In this document: positions 33,758 to 43,801 of the stretch, piece after piece
Layout: each line of letters opens with the position of its first letter
How positions within the stretch are numbered: the first letter of the stretch is position 1
Source of the DNA: Candidatus Zipacnadum vermilionense
Lineage (GTDB): Bacteria > Armatimonadota > Zipacnadia > Zipacnadales > Zipacnadaceae
Assembly (NCBI GenBank): GCA_029821755.1
Contig: JALGSV010000009.1
Coordinates: 1 to 64,000 of the forward strand
DNA: 64,000 nt
Reading direction: 5' to 3'
The notes under the pieces: model-generated
Seen by the model: the letters and a program-made list of their open reading frames with translations, nothing else
Databases searched by the model: none
What the model was told of the DNA's origin: nothing
Position numbers and translations under genes: made by a program

Positions 33758-34936
33758 TTGATCTACTTGGACCATGCCGCGACCACGCCGGTGGCCCCCG
33801 AGGTTTTCGAGGCGATGGCGCCCTATCTGCAGGGGGAATACGGTAATCCCTCCAGCTTCTACGGCCTCGCTCGCCGCGCCCGGGGGGCGGTGGACGAGGC
33901 GCGCGAACGAATCGCCGCCTACCTGGGTTGCGCGCCGCGGGAGCTAGTCTTCACCGGCTGCGGCACCGAGGCGGATAACCTGGCCATCAAAGGCCTGGCT
34001 TTCGCCCACGCGGACCAGGGCCGGCATATCATCACCTCCGCCATTGAGCATCATGCGGTCCTGCATACTTGCCGATCCCTCGAGAAGTACCACGGCTTCG
34101 AGGTCACCTACTTGCCCGTAGACCGGGACGGGCTGGTGGCTGTGGAGCAGGTGGCCGAAGCGATACGTCCCGACACCCTCCTGGTCACCGTCATGCACTC
34201 CAACAATGAGGTGGGCACCATCCAGCCTATCTCGGAGATCGGCGCGCTGTGCATGGAGCGCAAGGTCCGCCTGCACACCGACGCGGTGCAGTCCCTGGGC
34301 AAGACCCCGCTCAAGGTCGACGATCTGAACGTGGACATGCTCACTATTGCCGGCCACAAGTTCTACGCCCCCAAGGGCGTCGGGGCGCTGTACATGCGCA
34401 GGGGCGTCAAGCTGGCGAACCTGCTGGACGGCGGCGCGCAGGAATTCGCCCGCCGCGCGGGCACGGAGAACGTCGCCGGCATCGTGGGCATGGCCAAGGC
34501 CGTGGAGCTGTTGGAGACGCGGGGAGTGGAGGACAATGAGCGCATCACCCGCCTGCGCGACCGCCTCATCACCGGTGTCCTGGAGCGTATCCCCCAGGCC
34601 CAGCTCACCGGCCATCCCACCCAGCGCATCTGCAACCTCGCCAGCTTCTGCTTCCACTTCATCGAGGGCGAGGGCATCCTGCTTAGCCTGGACTTCGAGG
34701 ACGTTTGCGTCTCCAGCGGCTCGGCCTGCACCAGCGCCTCGCTGGATCCCTCCCACGTGCTGATCGCCATGGGCTACCCGCACGAGGTCGCCCACGGCTC
34801 CATCCGCATGAGCCTGGGCCGGCACAACACCGAGCAGGAGATAGACCAGGTGCTGGACCTCCTGCCGCCCATCGTCGAACGCCTCCGCAGCATGTCGCCC
34901 CTCTGGGCCGACGCGAAGAGGAAGGGAGAGGTCTAG
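33758..34936 (+). CDS. Cysteine desulfurase, IscS/NifS type
   Basis: This 392-residue PLP enzyme passes sulfur from cysteine to Fe-S or thio-modification partners. The PLP lysine is at about 201 (AGHKFYAPKG) and the catalytic Cys at about 324 in GSACTSASLDPSHVL, the class I pattern. A TTG start follows GAGGAG by 8 bases. It is probably the sulfur donor for the MnmA encoded divergently 700 bp away. The downstream PAS protein is separated by one base. Confidence 0.93.
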   Translation: MIYLDHAATTPVAPEVFEAMAPYLQGEYGNPSSFYGLARRARGAVDEARERIAAYLGCAPRELVFTGCGTEADNLAIKGLAFAHADQGRHIITSAIEHHAVLHTCRSLEKYHGFEVTYLPVDRDGLVAVEQVAEAIRPDTLLVTVMHSNNEVGTIQPISEIGALCMERKVRLHTDAVQSLGKTPLKVDDLNVDMLTIAGHKFYAPKGVGALYMRRGVKLANLLDGGAQEFARRAGTENVAGIVGMAKAVELLETRGVEDNERITRLRDRLITGVLERIPQAQLTGHPTQRICNLASFCFHFIEGEGILLSLDFEDVCVSSGSACTSASLDPSHVLIAMGYPHEVAHGSIRMSLGRHNTEQEIDQVLDLLPPIVERLRSMSPLWADAKRKGEV

Positions 34937-34937
34937 C

Positions 34938-35273
34938 ATGGCCGACATCAACCTCGAGCTCTATGCAGCTCTGGTCGACAGCATCTCCGACCCCCTTATG
35001 TTCGTAGATACCAACCATGTCATCCGCTACATGAACAAGGGCGCCCTCGCTCACTACCAGCAGGGCGCCGCCTTGCTGGGCACCTCGCTGATGGACTGCC
35101 ACAACGAGGAGTCGCAGGCCATGATCCGCGAGCTCTGGGCCCGCCTCCAGGCCGGCGAGGAGGAAATCCTCTACTACGAGAAGCCCGATCTGCGCCTGTA
35201 CATGCGCGCCGTCCGGAATGGCAACGGCCACCTGATCGGCTACCTCGAGCGTCGCGAGAAGGTCGGAGAGTAG
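34938..35273 (+). CDS. Single-domain PAS protein
   Basis: A 111-residue PAS protein with DSISDPLMFVDTNHVIRYMNKGA as the PAS start and a conserved MDCHNEES loop, then LYMRAVRNGNGHLIGYLERRE. Small stand-alone PAS proteins of this type might sense redox state or a ligand. It is coupled to the cysteine desulfurase gene, so a link to sulfur or Fe-S status is plausible but unproven. Confidence 0.82.
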   Translation: MADINLELYAALVDSISDPLMFVDTNHVIRYMNKGALAHYQQGAALLGTSLMDCHNEESQAMIRELWARLQAGEEEILYYEKPDLRLYMRAVRNGNGHLIGYLERREKVGE

Positions 35274-35410
35274 GCCTCGGGGGTGGGCTATCGCCCCCCC
35301 ACGGCGAGATCTCTCCGGCCGGCTGCCCCCAGACCCCGGGAAGGTCCTCCCCTCCCCCTGCGCGAATCACCCTCCCGTTGTTCCATGAACCTCAGGAGTG
35401 CCTTCCGCTT

Positions 35411-36565
35411 ATGCAACCCGATTTCACTAACCTTGATTGCTGGGTCCTGGCCGGTCAGTCCAACATGGAGGGGCTGGGCGTGCAGGCCGATAGCCTCCCG
35501 CCCGACGACCGCGTCTGGTCCTTCTCCAGCGCGGGGAACTGGGAGGTCGCCCAGGACCCGCTGCACAAGCTCTGGGAGAGCTTCACGCCCTGCCACAACG
35601 ACATCATCCGCCCCTCGCTGACGCCCGAGGAAGCCGACATGCCCGACGAGGAGCTGGCCAAGCGCTTCTTCCGCGAGGGCAACGGCGGCGGGCTGGGCGT
35701 AGCCTTCGGCCAGGCTCTGGCCGCCGCCACGGGCCGCCCCCTCGGCCTGATCCCCGCCGCCCACGGCGGGACCTCCCTAGAGCAGTGGAATCCCCACAAC
35801 AAGGACCAGGGCGTCCACAGTCTCTACGGCGCCATGCTCGAGCGCATTGCCCGGTCCGGCGGCCGCCTTCGGGGGATCCTCTGGTACCAGGGCGAGTCGG
35901 ACGCCAACGCCGAGTGGGCGCCCTCCTACCTCGACCGCATGACCGCTTGGGTAGGGGCTGCCCGCGCCGATACCGGGATCGCCGATCTGCCGGTGCTGGT
36001 GGTGCAGATTGGCTGCTACGTGGTGCCCGACCAGAGCAGCACCCAGTGGTGGGACCTCGTCCGCGAGGCGCTCCGCCGCCTGCCCGAGCAGGTTCCCCAT
36101 ATCGCGGTAACCACTGCCCTCGACCTGGGCCTGACCGACTGCATCCACCTCAACACCCCCGGCCTGTATCGTCTGGGGCGGCGCCTGGCCCGTCAGGCCC
36201 TGGCCCTGGGCGGCGCCGATCTGCCCGCCGGCCCCCGGGTCGAGCGCGTCGAGCGCGCCGGCACCTGGCCCAACGGCCTGCCCCTCGTCCGCGTAGTCTG
36301 CAGCGGCGTCGCCGGCGGCTGGCTACCCGCGCAACATATCGGCGGGTTCGAGGTCCGCACGCCGGATCACGAGCCGCATCCCGGCGTGCAAGTCATCACC
36401 GCCGAGCGCAACCCGGACGACCCCACGGCGATTCGCCTCTTGCTGAGCGCCGAGCCGGACGAGGACACCCGCCTGGGCTACGGCCTGGGCCTGAACCCAT
36501 ACTGCAACGCCGTCGACGAGGCGGACATGCCCCTGCCGGCCTTCTGGCCGCAGGAGATCCTGTAA
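35411..36565 (+). CDS. Sialate O-acetylesterase-like (SGNH/CE6) enzyme
   Basis: This 384-residue protein has the SGNH nucleophile in LAGQSNMEG (Ser17), GLIPAAHGGTSLEQW, ILWYQGESDA and a late DCIHLNTPG with the catalytic Asp/His. It is expected to remove acetyl groups from sugars. No signal peptide is apparent. ATG at 35411 is preferred; AGGAG lies 12 bases upstream. Confidence 0.85.
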   Translation: MQPDFTNLDCWVLAGQSNMEGLGVQADSLPPDDRVWSFSSAGNWEVAQDPLHKLWESFTPCHNDIIRPSLTPEEADMPDEELAKRFFREGNGGGLGVAFGQALAAATGRPLGLIPAAHGGTSLEQWNPHNKDQGVHSLYGAMLERIARSGGRLRGILWYQGESDANAEWAPSYLDRMTAWVGAARADTGIADLPVLVVQIGCYVVPDQSSTQWWDLVREALRRLPEQVPHIAVTTALDLGLTDCIHLNTPGLYRLGRRLARQALALGGADLPAGPRVERVERAGTWPNGLPLVRVVCSGVAGGWLPAQHIGGFEVRTPDHEPHPGVQVITAERNPDDPTAIRLLLSAEPDEDTRLGYGLGLNPYCNAVDEADMPLPAFWPQEIL

Positions 36566-36569
36566 ACCG

Positions 36570-36599
36570 TCCGCGTGGCGCGGGCTTCCAGCCCGTGCT
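36570..36599. repeat. Palindromic repeat R1, single copy
   Basis: TCCGCGTGGCGCGGGCTTCCAGCCCGTGC, immediately after the esterase stop. Confidence 0.7.
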
Positions 36600-36628
36600 G
36601 GCCTCACTTCATGACCTAGGTTTCCGCC

Positions 36629-37755
36629 ATGCCCGCCGCCGACCTCCTACTTCAGGCCCTCTCCGGCGCCACCTCCGGCCCCGTGTCCTGCGCGCCGCTG
36701 TACCTCGACCTGTACTACGCCGGTCCCCAGCGTCGGGAGCTGGCCCAGGTCTACCGCGATCTCGCCGCCGGTGAACAAGCCCTGGAGTTGTCTCTCGAGC
36801 TGGAGGCCACCGCCCGCGCCGCGGTCTGGCAGCGACTCCTCGCCCGTCTGGGTCGCCGGCCGGACTGGCTGCCGGGGAGGCTCGGCTCGCCGCGCCGTGG
36901 TCTCGACGGCGCGTGCGTTGTGTTCCGGCCGGAGCAGTGCCTGTGGTATCCGCCCGGGGCCTCCCAGCCCGCGGACGATTTGCTGGCGCCTTACGACAGC
37001 CGCCACCCCGGCCTGTGGGAGGCGGACCATCCGCCGGCCACGCTCGCCGCGGTTTGCGCCAGCCTGCCCCTACAGTCGCCGGAAGACTTCCTCGCCGACG
37101 ACCGCGCCCTCTACGGGCGGGTCTTCCAGGAGACGCTCGGCGCGCAGACCTGCCCGTATATCAGCACTGGCAGCCCCTACTGGGGATGCTACTCGCTGTT
37201 CGGTTTCGCCGGGCTGATGGAGAACTTGCGCTGCCAGCCGGAGCTGCTGCTCCGCGCCGCCGAGCGCAACCTGCACAACCGGGTGGCTTACGCCCGGGCG
37301 GCGTGGCAGGCGGGGTTTCGCGTGCTGTTCATAGAGGAATGCCTGTCCGGCGCAGACCTCATCTCATCGTCTGGTCTTTCCTGCGGGAAATGCTGGAGGA
37401 ATGCCGACAGATCGGTCTGCAGACCGTCTTCTACCACTGCGGCGCGGTGGAGGGCCGCCTGGACCTACTCGCCGGCTCCGCCGCTGACGCCCTGGCCTTC
37501 GAGGAGAGCAAGAAAGGCTTCGTGGTGGACTTGGCCCGGATTCGCCGCGAGATCGGCCCCGATAAGGTCCTCTTCGGCAACACCGATGTAGTCCTGGTCC
37601 GCGACGGGTCGCCGGAGCGCATCGCCGCGGACGTGCAGCGGCAATACGCGGAGGCGGGTCCCCGGTTCGTGGCAAGTATCGGCAGCCCCCTCACCCTAGA
37701 CACCGACGAGGAGAAGATCGCCGCACTGGCGGAGGCCGCGGAGAGTCTGAGGTAG
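36629..37755 (+). pseudogene. Frameshifted uroporphyrinogen decarboxylase-family gene
   Basis: The first frame from 36629 reads a URO-D-like protein up to IEECLSGADLIS, near 37365. It then leaves the family, while another frame continues from there with VWSFLREMLEECRQIGLQTVFYHCGAVEGRL through to RFVASIGSPL and a stop at 37753-37755. A short direct repeat CTCATCTCATC marks the junction, and the usual 'PEDYRRF' stretch seems missing, so a small deletion of more than a base is likely. Members of this group are methyltransferases or decarboxylases. Sequencing error is the main alternative. Confidence 0.8.
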
Positions 37756-37757
37756 CC

Positions 37758-37830
37758 ATGTAGGACGCGGCCTACGTGCCGCGCCGTCCGGAGCGGCGGG
37801 GAACGTAGCCCCCGCCCTACATCCCGAAGG
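37758..37830. repeat. Intergenic palindrome of TGTAGG...CCTACA type
   Basis: TGTAGGACGCGGCCTACGTG...ACGTAGCCCCCGCCCTACA can fold on itself. Similar in style to the other families but not clearly one of them. Confidence 0.45.
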
Positions 37831-37841
37831 CGCATCCTTTC

Positions 37842-38858
37842 ATGTCCAAAGAACGCGCTATCGTGGTCGGCGCCGGCGGTATCTCCGGCGCCTGGTTCCC
37901 GCCCCTGATCGCCGAGAAGGTCCGTGTACAGGCTGTGGTCGACCTCAATCTCGCCACCGCCCAGGAGAGGATCGCCCAGTATGAACTGGACGCCGAAGCC
38001 TCCACCGACCTGCGGGCTATGTTGGACAAGCACCAGCCGGACTTCGTGGTGGACCTGACCGTCCCCGAGGCCCACTGCGCCGTCACCTGCACCGCCCTGC
38101 GTGCCGGCTGCCCCGTCCTTGGCGAGAAGCCCATGGCCTCTTCGATGGCCGAGGCCCGCCGGATGGTGCAGGCCTCCGAGGAAAGCGGCCAGCTCTACAT
38201 GGTCAGCCAGTCCCGCCGCTGGGACACTAAGCACGACCAGGCGGCACGCGTGGTGCGCGGCGGGAAGATAGGCGAGTTGACTACCATCAACTGCGACTTC
38301 TTCCTCGGTGTGCACTTCGGCGGCTTCCGCGACGAGATGCCCAGCCCGTTGATCCTGGACATGTCCATCCACCACTTCGACCTGGCCCGCTACCTGACCG
38401 GCGCCGACCCGGTCAGCGTCTACTGCCAGGAATTCAACCCCCAGGGCTCCTGGTACCAGGGCGATGTGGCCGCCAGCGCCATCTTCGAGATGACGAACGG
38501 CGTCATCTTCGCTTACCGCGGGTCGTGGTGCGCCGAGGGTTGCCCTACCAGCTGGAACGGCGACTGGCGCTTCATCGGCGATCGGGGTACGCTGCTCTAC
38601 GACCACGACCAGACCCCTTGCGGGCAGGTCGTAGCGAATCACACCGGCTTCTCGCGTAAGCTCAAGGACGTCAAGATCCCCGCCGAACGGGTCAAGCACT
38701 TCGGCATGCACGGCGCCCTCCGCGAGATACTGGCCTTCCTGCGTACCGGCAAGCAGCCCCAGACCGAGTGCCACGACAACATCAAGTCTCTCGCCATGGT
38801 CTTCGCCGCCATCGAGAGCAACAAGCGAGGGAAGAAGGTCCCGGTGAAAGGCCTCTGA
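37842..38858 (+). CDS. Gfo/Idh/MocA-family oxidoreductase
   Basis: This 338-residue NAD(P)-dependent sugar dehydrogenase has nucleotide loop GAGGIS (10-15), the catalytic GEKPMA (94-99) and HHFDLARYLTG. It likely oxidises a sugar or inositol-like substrate. A sugar isomerase follows 46 bp later, a common pairing in carbohydrate catabolism. AAGGCG-type ribosome site weak. Confidence 0.9.
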   Translation: MSKERAIVVGAGGISGAWFPPLIAEKVRVQAVVDLNLATAQERIAQYELDAEASTDLRAMLDKHQPDFVVDLTVPEAHCAVTCTALRAGCPVLGEKPMASSMAEARRMVQASEESGQLYMVSQSRRWDTKHDQAARVVRGGKIGELTTINCDFFLGVHFGGFRDEMPSPLILDMSIHHFDLARYLTGADPVSVYCQEFNPQGSWYQGDVAASAIFEMTNGVIFAYRGSWCAEGCPTSWNGDWRFIGDRGTLLYDHDQTPCGQVVANHTGFSRKLKDVKIPAERVKHFGMHGALREILAFLRTGKQPQTECHDNIKSLAMVFAAIESNKRGKKVPVKGL

Positions 38859-38904
38859 GCACCCGCCCGGGAGGGGCCAGTCAACCACCAAAGGAGCAAA
38901 CGCA

Positions 38905-39798
38905 ATGTACCAGGAATCCATCCGCATCGGCACCATGGTCAACGCCGGCCCCGGCGCGCCAGAGTATATCCGTCAAATCCTGCCCCACGGCTTCGAGTCC
39001 TTCTCGGTTTCGTTCTGGCAGACGCTGGGGGACACCAACCTCAAGCGCCTGGCCGGGGAGATCCGCGAGGCCCTCGGCGACAGTGGCGCCGTCATCAACA
39101 GCATCAGTTGCTTCGGCAACCCCCTCGGCGTCGAGCCGATGGACGAGGACACCCGCAAGGGCTGGCGGAAGCTCATTGACAATGCCCACCTCTTCGGATG
39201 CGACTTGGTCACCGGCTTTGCCGGGCGTGTAGTGGACGAGCCGATTGACCAGTCCATGGCCCGCTACGCCAAGGTCTTCGGCCTCCTGGCTAAGCGCGCC
39301 GCCGACAAGGGCGTCCGCCTGGCCTTCGAGAACTGCGACATGGGCGGCGACTGGTGGCGCGGCAGCTGGAACTGCGCCCACAACCCCGCCGCCTGGGAGA
39401 TGATGTTCGACGCCATCCCCTCCGACAACGTTGGCCTGCAGTGGGAGCCCTGCCACCAGATGGTCAGCCTGATCGACCCGCTGCCGCAATTACGCCAGTG
39501 GGTCTCCAAGGTCTTCTGCGTGCATGGCAAGGACGCGACCATTCTGTGGGACGTCGTGCGCAAACACGGCATCCACGGCCCCGAGCAGTTCGCCTATCAC
39601 CGCACCCCCGGCTTCGGCGACACCAATTGGACGGACCTGATCACCATCCTGCGCCAGGCCGGCTTCATCGGCAGCATCGACATCGAGGGCTGGCACGACC
39701 CGGTCTACCGCGACGAGTTGGAGATGATGGGCCAAGTCCACGGCCTAAACTACCTCAAGCAGTGCCGCGGGGGCGCCTGGGTGCCCAATCCGGCCTAG
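38905..39798 (+). CDS. Sugar phosphate isomerase/epimerase
   Basis: This 297-residue TIM-barrel protein has AFENCDMGGDWW, LQWEPCHQM, VHGKDATI and GSIDIEGWHDP blocks carrying the metal-binding Glu, His and Asp. AAAGGAG lies 7 bases before the ATG. It is probably cotranscribed with the preceding dehydrogenase. Substrate unknown. Confidence 0.87.
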   Translation: MYQESIRIGTMVNAGPGAPEYIRQILPHGFESFSVSFWQTLGDTNLKRLAGEIREALGDSGAVINSISCFGNPLGVEPMDEDTRKGWRKLIDNAHLFGCDLVTGFAGRVVDEPIDQSMARYAKVFGLLAKRAADKGVRLAFENCDMGGDWWRGSWNCAHNPAAWEMMFDAIPSDNVGLQWEPCHQMVSLIDPLPQLRQWVSKVFCVHGKDATILWDVVRKHGIHGPEQFAYHRTPGFGDTNWTDLITILRQAGFIGSIDIEGWHDPVYRDELEMMGQVHGLNYLKQCRGGAWVPNPA

Positions 39799-39825
39799 CG
39801 GTCGGCGGGACCGGCGTACCCCCTC

Positions 39826-40002
39826 CCGCAGGGACCGCATACGAGCTCTGCTCGCCATGGGCAGAGCAAAGCACCCGGCCCACCCGGCCTATTGCCCTTC
39901 GCACAATACGCCGTGTTCCCGATCAGGGAGTCATCCCTTGCTCTGGCTGCTCTGCTACCCCCTCTCCTGCCAGGAGAGCGGGCCGGGGGTGAGGCTCTGC
40001 GG
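39826..40002. repeat. R3 and R2 repeats
   Basis: R3: CAGGGACCGCATACGAGCTCTGCTCGCCATGGGCAGAGCAAAGCACCCGGCCCA (39826-39880). R2: CCCCCTCTCCTGCCAGGAGAGCGGGCCGGGGGTGAGGCT (39957-39998). Both lie in a 250-bp gap that has no gene of its own. Confidence 0.65.
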
Positions 40003-40050
40003 ACGACGACGGACTCGGCAACATGCGAAGGTCAATTGGAGGTCCACCCC

Positions 40051-41178
40051 ATGTCTCAACCCGTCCTCTCTCTCGGCAGCGCCTGCGAGATAGCCGCCGG
40101 CCCCCACGACCGCGCCGGGGTTCCCCTGGTCGCGGCGTGGGCGGGGGACCCGACCGTAGCGGCGCCGACGCTCGAATTGCTGGACGCCGAGGGTCCGGAG
40201 ATCCCCGCGCAACTCATGAACGGGGACTCGCTGGTCTGCCTCCTGCCCTCGCTGGCGGCCGGGCAGACTGCCCGCTACCGGGTGGTGGACGGTGCCCTGC
40301 AGTGCCCCGTCGCCACGGTCGCGGCCGGGGAGAACCGCTACGACTTCGCCGTCGGCGGGAAGCCTTTTACCTCCTACCTGGTCGGCCCCGAGCACGCCCG
40401 CCCGCACTGCCTCCCCGTCTACGGCCCAGGCGGCGTACAGGTCACCCGCAGCACGCCCGGTGACCATGTCCACCACCGTTCCCTTTGGGTAGCCCAGGGC
40501 CAGGTCAACGGCTTCGACAACTGGTCTGAGGAGCCCGGCCACGCCCGCACCGTCAACCGGTCCTGCGCGGTGACCGCCGAAGGCCCGGTTTGCGCGCAGC
40601 TTCTTGCGGAAAATGACTGGGAAACGCCCGATGGGAAGAAGCTCCTGGCCGAGACCACCCGTCTCACCGTCTACAACCTCCCCGGCGAGGCTCGGCTCAT
40701 GGACTGGGATATCACCTGGACCGCGGCTTACGGCGGCGTGTTCTTCGGGGATACCAAGGAGGCGGGGACGCTGTCGGTAAGGGTAGCCGAGAGCATGCGC
40801 GTGGACCACGGCGGGCGCATGGTCAACGGCTACGGCGGAGTCGGCGAGGCCGAGTGCTGGGGTAAGCCGGCCCCCTGGGTGGACTACAGCGGCCTCTCCG
40901 AGGGCCGCCACGTCGGCCTGGCGCTCCTCGATCACCCTACCAACTTCCGCTACCCCACTCCCTGGCACGTGCGCGACTACGGCCTGTTCACCGCCAACTG
41001 CTGGGGCTGGCACGACTACACTGGCGACTGGTCGGTCCGCGGCGACCACACCTTGTCGGCCGGACAATCCCTGCACTGGACCTTCCGCGTCTACCTTCAC
41101 GAGGGCGACGAGCAGGCGGGACAGGTGGCAGCGAGGTGGCTGGACTTCGCCTACCCGCCGAGGGTGACGGTGTTCTGA
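40051..41178 (+). CDS. DUF6807/PmoA-type protein
   Basis: This 375-residue protein has NRYDFAVGGKPFTSYLVG, GPGGVQVTRSTPGDHVHHRSLWVA and NCWGWHDYTGDW blocks of the family once called 'methane oxygenase PmoA', although it is not methane monooxygenase. GGAGG is 8 bases upstream of ATG 40051; the longer frame upstream is repeat. Members often sit in sugar-catabolism clusters. Activity unknown. Confidence 0.8.
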   Translation: MSQPVLSLGSACEIAAGPHDRAGVPLVAAWAGDPTVAAPTLELLDAEGPEIPAQLMNGDSLVCLLPSLAAGQTARYRVVDGALQCPVATVAAGENRYDFAVGGKPFTSYLVGPEHARPHCLPVYGPGGVQVTRSTPGDHVHHRSLWVAQGQVNGFDNWSEEPGHARTVNRSCAVTAEGPVCAQLLAENDWETPDGKKLLAETTRLTVYNLPGEARLMDWDITWTAAYGGVFFGDTKEAGTLSVRVAESMRVDHGGRMVNGYGGVGEAECWGKPAPWVDYSGLSEGRHVGLALLDHPTNFRYPTPWHVRDYGLFTANCWGWHDYTGDWSVRGDHTLSAGQSLHWTFRVYLHEGDEQAGQVAARWLDFAYPPRVTVF

Positions 41179-41257
41179 TCCGCGTGGGGCGGGCTTTCTA
41201 GCCCGCCCAGCCTGCTGCACCCAGAGAGCGCGGGCTGGAAAGCCCGCGCCACGCGGA
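41179..41257. repeat. Palindromic repeat R1, inverted pair
   Basis: TCCGCGTGGGGCGGGCTTTC ... GCGCGGGCTGGAAAGCCCGC... GCCACGCGGA, as at 9001. Confidence 0.85.
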
Positions 41258-41325
41258 AGGACTTCCTACTACCCCTGCCGAACCTCTCTTAGCCGTACCC
41301 CATCCCTCTACACCAGGTGATCCAG

Positions 41326-42027
41326 ATGCGCGTAATGTCCGTAGGCGCCCATCCCGATGATATCGAGTTCCTCTGCGCCGGTACTATCGCCCGCTACACT
41401 GCCCGGGGAGACTACGCCGTCAACGTGGTCTTCACCAACGGGGACATGGGCCACAAGCTCATCGGCCCGGAGGAGTTGGCCAAGATCCGCTGCGAGGAGG
41501 CGCGCCGAGCCGCCGCCACGGTCGGCGCCGACTTCAAGATGCTGGGCGAGCCCGACGAGTGGCTCTTTCACGACAAGCGCACCCGCCTGATGATGATCGA
41601 CACTATCCGGGAGTTCCGCCCCGACGTCATCATCACCCACTCCCCCGAGGACTACCACCCCGACCACCGCTGCTGCTACGACATCGTCTTCGCAGCCAGC
41701 TTCCTGTGCACCGTTCCCCACATCGAGACCGAGCACGAGGCCACTGACCACGTCGCCACCCTCCTCCTCATGGACACCCTTGGCGGCACCAACTTCATGC
41801 CCGAGGAGTACGTGGACATTAGCGACACACTGGAGTTAAAGGTCCAGGCCCTGCTCCAGCATGAGAGCCAGGTCAAGTGGCTGAGGGACCACGACAACAT
41901 TGACGTGGCCGAGTTCGTCCGCAGCCTAGCCTCCACGCGCGGCCTGCAATGCTCCGTCCCCTTCGCTGAGGGCTTCCGCACTGAGAAGCTCTGGCCCCGG
42001 CTCAAGCCCGAGCGGCTGCTGCCCTAG
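41326..42027 (+). CDS. PIG-L/LmbE-family deacetylase
   Basis: This 233-residue zinc enzyme has AHPDD (His9, Asp11, Asp12) and the downstream YHPDHRCC His pair that complete the metal site. It probably removes an acetyl group from an N-acetyl sugar or similar molecule. ATG 41326 is preferred over GTG 41317. Neighbours are carbohydrate genes. Confidence 0.88.
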   Translation: MRVMSVGAHPDDIEFLCAGTIARYTARGDYAVNVVFTNGDMGHKLIGPEELAKIRCEEARRAAATVGADFKMLGEPDEWLFHDKRTRLMMIDTIREFRPDVIITHSPEDYHPDHRCCYDIVFAASFLCTVPHIETEHEATDHVATLLLMDTLGGTNFMPEEYVDISDTLELKVQALLQHESQVKWLRDHDNIDVAEFVRSLASTRGLQCSVPFAEGFRTEKLWPRLKPERLLP

Positions 42028-42114
42028 CCTCCCTCTGGGCCGGGCTTCCCGCCCGGCCTGATGGCACCCCTGGTTCTCCGGCGCGGGCCGGAGGATCTGC
42101 CCCGGCGCGCGACC

Positions 42115-43716
42115 CTACGGCCCCAGCTTCACCCTATACAACGACGCCCCCGGTCGAGCCTCCACCACCTCCAGAATCTCCGTCCCTGCCCGCGTCGCCG
42201 TCGCCAGCGCCTCCCGGTCCTTCCCCTCCGCCAGCACGTAGTTGCACCCCGACTCCCACAGTAGCCCTCGCCGCCACTGGTCAGTGGTGCTCGGCTCGAA
42301 GAAGCGCTGCACCTGCTCCTTGCGCCCCTCCGCCTGCGGGGTCAACTCGTTATGTCCCACGTACACGCTCTGCCCGGTAAGCCGCGGCAGCCAGTTCCCC
42401 GGCGTCAGCCGGCACAGCACCGCCTGCCCCGGCGGGAGCTCTGCCAGCTTCCCCGCCAGTGCCAGGAAGTCGCGGCTGACGTAGTCCCCTTGGGTAGCGT
42501 AGTAGTTCATCCGCAAGGCCAACCCCGGCCAGGTCAGCGCCGGCAGGATCAACCACGCCATCGCCAGCGCTGCCACCCGTCCACTCCGCGCCCAGCGGGG
42601 CACCACGTACCGGCTCCAGTTCATCACCGCCAACATCACCACCGGAATCTGGAGGCCCATCATCAGTCGCCGCTCGAAAGGAATCAGCCCGTCGGTAAAC
42701 AGCAGCGGCACGTTCACCAGCAGCCAGATCGGCGGCAGCATCTCGGCCAGGGACATCTCCCGCCAGTGGAACAGTCGCCGGTGGTCCGCCAGCGCTACCA
42801 GCAGCGGGATCCCCAGCCCCGCCGCATAAGCCAGCGGCGACCAGGACAACATCTGATTCGCCTCCCCCCACGCTCGCCCCAGGGGGCTGCGGGCCAGCAT
42901 CGCCCCCACCAGCAGTGTCACCACTACCCCCGGCGCCAGGATCACCAGCAGCGCCCGCAGCGTATGCGGCCCCGCCTTCCCCACGCGCCGGGCCATGACC
43001 CAGTGCGCCCCCAATACCACGCCCACCGTCACCACGTCATACACATGAAATCCCGCCAGCAATGCCAGGAGCAACCCGCCCGTTGCGGCATAGACCGCCC
43101 ACCGCTCCGGTCGCCGGTACGCCGCCAGCGCGAAGTAGAGCACCCCCGCCATCGCCGCGAGGGCCGCGGCGAAATGCGGCAGCAGCGCCATGGACGGCCA
43201 CGCCAGTAGCTCCGGCGCCGCAAAGGCCTCTGTCCCCAGCGGCACCCCATACGGCCCGGGCCGGTTCAGCCCGAAGAATACCCAGCACAGTCCCTCCCCG
43301 GTGGCCATCAGCAGCAGCCCCACCCGCCGCTCCCACCTCGACTTCAGCACCGCCCCCAGCAGCGCGTACAGTGCGATCAGCAGCGCCAGGCTGAAGACCA
43401 CTCTCCCCGCGTGGTACGCCACCAGCAGCCGCGCCGGCCCTCCCGCCAACCTCCCCAGCGCCAGCCACATCAGGTTAGTGTAGAAGGGCTCGTGAGGATC
43501 GGCAGTCATCAGATCCCGCCACCACACCTGCCCTTGCGCCGCCTGCCGCATCCACATCAGATACGTGTTCTGGTCCCCAATGGCGAAGATGATTCCGCCA
43601 AACGCCTCCCCACTCGGCGCCCGCCGCACCTGGAGCCAGTAGGGCAGGGCCGTGGTGATCAGCACCACCAGGAAGACAGCAGCGATGAAGAGAGTATCCG
43701 AGGAATGTCGTTTCAC
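42115..43716 (-). CDS. Polytopic membrane protein, GT-C-like candidate
   Basis: A 533-residue protein with about ten hydrophobic segments and a soluble C-terminal domain after residue 420. An early acidic-His pair, DPHEPFYTN, after the first long loop fits GT-C-type glycosyltransferases, which use lipid-phosphate sugars. No firm family match by eye. It lies opposite recD2, with its start near 43716; the upstream region to 43801 is short. Confidence 0.6.
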   Translation of the reverse strand: MKRHSSDTLFIAAVFLVVLITTALPYWLQVRRAPSGEAFGGIIFAIGDQNTYLMWMRQAAQGQVWWRDLMTADPHEPFYTNLMWLALGRLAGGPARLLVAYHAGRVVFSLALLIALYALLGAVLKSRWERRVGLLLMATGEGLCWVFFGLNRPGPYGVPLGTEAFAAPELLAWPSMALLPHFAAALAAMAGVLYFALAAYRRPERWAVYAATGGLLLALLAGFHVYDVVTVGVVLGAHWVMARRVGKAGPHTLRALLVILAPGVVVTLLVGAMLARSPLGRAWGEANQMLSWSPLAYAAGLGIPLLVALADHRRLFHWREMSLAEMLPPIWLLVNVPLLFTDGLIPFERRLMMGLQIPVVMLAVMNWSRYVVPRWARSGRVAALAMAWLILPALTWPGLALRMNYYATQGDYVSRDFLALAGKLAELPPGQAVLCRLTPGNWLPRLTGQSVYVGHNELTPQAEGRKEQVQRFFEPSTTDQWRRGLLWESGCNYVLAEGKDREALATATRAGTEILEVVEARPGASLYRVKLGP

Positions 43717-43801
43717 TGGCGAACCCGATCGGATGTTGGTCTGCGGCGGCCGGTCGCTGACCCGCCTCGCGCCTATTCCCCTCGCCCCCGCACCCCTCCT
43801 C

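Noticed and set aside
39892-40050. N-terminal extension of the DUF6807 gene
   Set aside because: It is translated R2 repeat; a strong GGAGG site supports the start at 40051.
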